A stretch of DNA of 6,732 nt, taken from assembly GCA_030639955.1 (NCBI GenBank), contig DAOWKH010000096.1:1-6732 (forward strand). Direction: 5' to 3'. The notes under the pieces were generated by a model. That model was not told where the DNA came from. It ran no database searches and saw nothing but the letters and a program-made list of their open reading frames with translations. The first letter of the stretch is position 1. Each line of letters begins with the position of its first letter. The stretch is from Candidatus Omnitrophota bacterium. Its GTDB lineage: Bacteria; Omnitrophota; 4484-213. Positions 4,262 to 6,732 of the stretch are shown here, piece after piece. The position numbers and the translations under genes were made by a program.

Positions 4262-6732
4262 CTTATAATAATCTTGTAGAGATTTTGGTGGACTTTTAGT
4301 TTTAGTTACAGATTCAATACCCTCGACACTGGCTTCAGCAGCAGCTAATGATGTAATGTAGGGAATTTTGTGTTGAATTGCCATTATCCGAATATAACTG
4401 TCGTCATATTTGCTGTCCCGACCAACAGGTGTGTTGATGACAAGATTGAGTTCCTTATTTTTAATGGCGTCAGTGATATTAGGTCTTCCTTCATGTAATT
4501 TTTTTATTACTGTATTTGCTATTCCCTTCTGTTTTAAGAAGCGGCTGGTGCCTTCTGTAGCATAGATATTAAAACCGAGTTTTTTAATCCGCTGGGCAAT
4601 AGGAACTAAATACGCTTTATCTTTATCGGCTACGGTCAACAGAACATTTCCTTTTAGAGGAAGTTTAGTGCCGGCGGCTTCCTCTGCCTTATAGAAAGCC
4701 AAGCCAAATGTCTCGCCAATTCCCAGAACCTCGCCTGTAGCTCTCATTTCCGGTCCTAACAGAGGGTCTACTTCGGGAAACATATTAAATGGGAAAACCG
4801 CCTCTTTAACGCCTAAATAAGGGAGTCCGCGGGTTTTTAGTTCAGGAAAGGTGCTTAGTTTTTTGCCCAGCATTAGCTTTGTAGCTATACCGGCTAAGGG
4901 GATTTCTGTAATCTTAGATACTATAGGAACTGTGCGTGAGGCGCGCGGATTAGCTTCAAGTATATAAACCTTATCATCGCAGATAGCATATTGGATATTC
5001 ATCAGACCGACAACCTTTAACTCTTTAGCAATTGCCGCTGTATATTTTTCTATTGTCTTTAAATGTTTCTCTTTAATATTTCTTGTAGGAATAACACAGG
5101 CAGAATCTCCCGAGTGAACCCCGGCTAATTCTATGTGTTCCATAACTGCGGCAACAAATGTATCTTCGCCATCAGAAAGAGCATCTACCTCTAATTCTAA
5201 GGCCTGCTCAAGAAATCTGTCAATAAGCATAGGGTGTTCTGGACTGACCTGAATTGCCTCCTTAGCATAACTTCGCAGCATACGCTCATCATATACAATC
5301 TGCATCCCCCGACCGCCGAGTACATAAGACGGACGCACCATAAGCGGATAACCTATTTTCTCAGCAATGTTAATCGCTTGCTCTAATGAGCGGGCGGTGC
5401 CGCTCTCGGGCTGGGGAATACCAAGAGCAATCATCTTCTCGCGAAAACGTTCTCTATCCTCTGCTAAATGGATACTCTCGGGTGTTGTGCCTAAAATCTT
5501 CACCCCCTGAGCTTTTAACTCCTTAGCAATATTCAAGGGGGTCTGCCCGCCAAACTGGACAATAACTCCTTCCGGCTTTTCCTTTTCATAGATTGCCAGG
5601 ACATCCTCAACTGTCAGCGGTTCAAAATAGAGTTTATCCGAAGTATCGTAATCCGTAGATACGGTCTCGGGATTACAATTAACCATAATTGATTCGATAT
5701 TCTCATCGCGCAGAGCGAAGGCGGCGTGCACGCAGGTATAATCAAACTCAATCCCCTGCCCTATTCTATTCGGCACGCCACCAAGAATCATCACTTTCTT
5801 TTTGGTTTTTGTTTTTTGGGAACTGTTGACTGTTGACTGGTAACTGTTGACTGGTAACTGTTGACTGTTGACTGCATAAGTAGAATAATAATAAGCGGCA
5901 TTTTGGACACCACTAACTGGAACGGCCTCAAAAGCCACTTTTTTACCAATCGCAATCCTTTTTTGTCTAACTTTTTTTTCTTGGAGATTAAAAAGCTCTG
6001 CCAGATATCTATCTGAAAAACCCCACTCTTTTGCTTTCGCCAGTTTTTTATCAGGAAGATTTTTCCAGCTGTATTTAAGCAGTTCCTGCTCAAATTCTAT
6101 TAATTCTTTTATTTCCTGAATAAACCAGTGTCCGATATAGGTGAGCTGGCAAATTTCCTCAACACTTATCCCTTTCCGCAGGGCTTCATACATTAGAAAT
6201 ACACGTTCACTTGAAGGTTGAGCCAATTTTTCTTTCAGTCTTTTAAGTGAAAGCGTCTTAAAATCTTTAGCCCATCCTAAACCGTATCTTTTTATCTCCA
6301 AGGAACGAATAGATTTTTGAAATGCCTCTTTAAATGTCTTTCCTATACTCATCACCTCACCCACTGCCTTCATCTGCGTTCCCAGGACATCTTTGGCGCG
6401 GGGAAATTTCTCAAATGCCCAGCGGGCAAATTTAATTACCACATACTCCCCGCTGGGCTGATATTTTTCCAGCGTCCCTTTTCTCCAATAAGGAATTTCA
6501 TCCATTGTTATACCCACAGCAAGCTTTGTAGAAATGCGGGCAATGGGAAAACCGGTTGCCTTAGAGGCAAGTGCGGAAGAGCGCGAGGTCCTGGGATTAA
6601 TCTCTATTACTATCAAGCGGTCATCCTCTAAATTATGGGCAAACTGAATATTTGTTCCTCCAACAACACCAATTGCATCTACTATTTTATAAGAAAGCTT
6701 CTGCATCCTTTTCTGCAATGTTTGAGGCACAG
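4217..6732 (-). CDS. carB: Carbamoyl phosphate synthase large subunit CarB (5' end beyond window)
   Basis: CarB makes carbamoyl phosphate from bicarbonate, two ATP and ammonia supplied by CarA, feeding pyrimidine and arginine synthesis. The frame is open to the window edge; about the first quarter of a protein normally near 1,070 residues is missing. Numbering from the GTG codon at 6730, which is internal and not a start: residues 1-150 end the carboxyphosphate ATP-grasp half, with metal ligands in VIEINPRTSRSSALASKATG (41-60). Residues 150-285 are the oligomerisation domain, and 286-311 a linker. Residues 312-690 are the carbamoyl-phosphate ATP-grasp half (PNRIGQGIEFDY 320-331, NCNPETVSTDYD 351-362, RPSYVLGGRGM 466-476, EHIELAGVHSGDSA 531-544, LEANPRASRTVP 591-602). 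Residues 691-805 are the MGS-like allosteric domain (ATEGTS 724-729, KLHEGRPN 744-751). Oddities are a linker about 13 residues longer than in E. coli CarB, made largely by a heptanucleotide array; ILGGVPNRIGQ where Gly is usual at the Val; a divergent sequence where VDTCAAEF is usual (about 268-277); and a C-terminal tail encoded by repeat copy B. Confidence 0.97.
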   Translation of the reverse strand, partial: VPQTLQKRMQKLSYKIVDAIGVVGGTNIQFAHNLEDDRLIVIEINPRTSRSSALASKATGFPIARISTKLAVGITMDEIPYWRKGTLEKYQPSGEYVVIKFARWAFEKFPRAKDVLGTQMKAVGEVMSIGKTFKEAFQKSIRSLEIKRYGLGWAKDFKTLSLKRLKEKLAQPSSERVFLMYEALRKGISVEEICQLTYIGHWFIQEIKELIEFEQELLKYSWKNLPDKKLAKAKEWGFSDRYLAELFNLQEKKVRQKRIAIGKKVAFEAVPVSGVQNAAYYYSTYAVNSQQLPVNSYQSTVNSSQKTKTKKKVMILGGVPNRIGQGIEFDYTCVHAAFALRDENIESIMVNCNPETVSTDYDTSDKLYFEPLTVEDVLAIYEKEKPEGVIVQFGGQTPLNIAKELKAQGVKILGTTPESIHLAEDRERFREKMIALGIPQPESGTARSLEQAINIAEKIGYPLMVRPSYVLGGRGMQIVYDERMLRSYAKEAIQVSPEHPMLIDRFLEQALELEVDALSDGEDTFVAAVMEHIELAGVHSGDSACVIPTRNIKEKHLKTIEKYTAAIAKELKVVGLMNIQYAICDDKVYILEANPRASRTVPIVSKITEIPLAGIATKLMLGKKLSTFPELKTRGLPYLGVKEAVFPFNMFPEVDPLLGPEMRATGEVLGIGETFGLAFYKAEEAAGTKLPLKGNVLLTVADKDKAYLVPIAQRIKKLGFNIYATEGTSRFLKQKGIANTVIKKLHEGRPNITDAIKNKELNLVINTPVGRDSKYDDSYIRIMAIQHKIPYITSLAAAEASVEGIESVTKTKSPPKSLQDYYKEVSETFSETSDYTD
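4233..4261 (-). other. 13-bp perfect hairpin inside the 3' end of carB
   Basis: The arms at 4233-4245 (GAGGTCTCTGAAA) and 4249-4261 (TTTCAGAGACCTC) pair perfectly around a 3-base loop. In the carB frame the hairpin encodes about EVSETFSET near the C-terminus. It is followed by GATTACACAG on the minus strand and CTTATAAT on the plus strand, with no T-run on either side, so it does not look like a Rho-independent terminator. It could still slow ribosomes, block 3' exonucleases or act as an RNA processing site; these roles are inference. Confidence 0.8.
5819..5874 (-). repeat. Heptanucleotide tandem array (8 units, CAGTYAM type) inside carB
   Basis: Read on the minus strand from 5874, the units are CAGTCAA, CAGTCAA, CAGTTAC, CAGTCAA, CAGTTAC, CAGTCAA, CAGTCAA and a degenerate CAGTTCC. 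The array encodes about VNSQQLPVNSYQSTVNSS (residues 287-304 of the visible CarB), a polar Ser/Gln/Asn/Val stretch in the linker between the two synthetase halves. The carB-coding strand of the array has no stop codon in any of the three frames, whereas the opposite strand contains TGA. It resembles the heptameric short tandemly repeated sequences known from intergenic DNA of cyanobacteria and other bacteria; common origin is not shown. Confidence 0.93.

Noticed and set aside
5791..6093. Minus-strand open frame of 100 codons overlapping carB
   Set aside because: It is a shifted frame within carB, kept open partly by the stop-free heptamer array; no family motif. It is useful only as the frame a slipped carB would read.
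6317..6631. Plus-strand open frame of 104 codons opposite carB
   Set aside because: Antisense to the conserved carboxyphosphate domain of CarB; the translation is Cys/His-rich by chance and resembles no known zinc protein.
6728..6730. GTG as a possible carB start codon
   Set aside because: It falls in the middle of the first ATP-grasp half; the reading frame continues past the window edge and the N-terminal domain must lie upstream.

Overview
The window reads almost entirely on the minus strand. It holds five co-oriented protein genes, transcribed from high to low coordinates: carB (5' part missing) -> guaA-type ATP-pyrophosphatase subunit -> amino acid permease fused to a PTS EIIA-like domain -> small DUF2061 membrane protein -> purL (3' part missing). 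There are no tRNA, rRNA, CRISPR or transposase signals. No gene-free stretch exceeds 150 bases. I see no convincing plus-strand gene.

The organism is a bacterium with Shine-Dalgarno initiation, moderate GC and lysine/isoleucine-rich proteins. Its GMP synthase is the split, archaeal-like form, with the ATP-pyrophosphatase on its own polypeptide. This form, the EIIA-fused permease and the abundant small intergenic repeats would fit an uncultured candidate-phylum bacterium (Omnitrophota-like, for example). That placement is a low-confidence guess and not something the sequence proves.

The cluster serves nucleotide synthesis. CarB makes carbamoyl phosphate (pyrimidines and arginine), the GuaA subunit makes GMP from XMP, and PurL makes FGAM in purine synthesis. 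All three are ammonia-accepting synthetase subunits whose glutaminase partners (CarA, GuaAa, PurQ) are separate proteins not seen here. An amino acid permease with an EIIA-type C-terminus sits between them, which suggests, as inference only, a link to amino-nitrogen supply. The DUF2061 and purL genes are 2 bases apart, and the purL ribosome-binding site lies inside the end of the DUF2061 gene, so at least that pair is very likely cotranscribed.

The most unusual content is repetitive DNA. Two copies of one composite repeat, built of GATTACA-like 13-14-mers around a conserved centre with hairpins at both ends, flank the guaA-type gene in the same orientation (about 3056-3193 and 4146-4261). The right copy supplies the last codons and the stop codon of carB. 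The left copy starts 3 bases past the guaA stop and ends with a hairpin 7 bases before the permease start codon. Separately, an eight-unit heptanucleotide array (5819-5874) is embedded in frame in carB, in the linker between its two synthetase halves.
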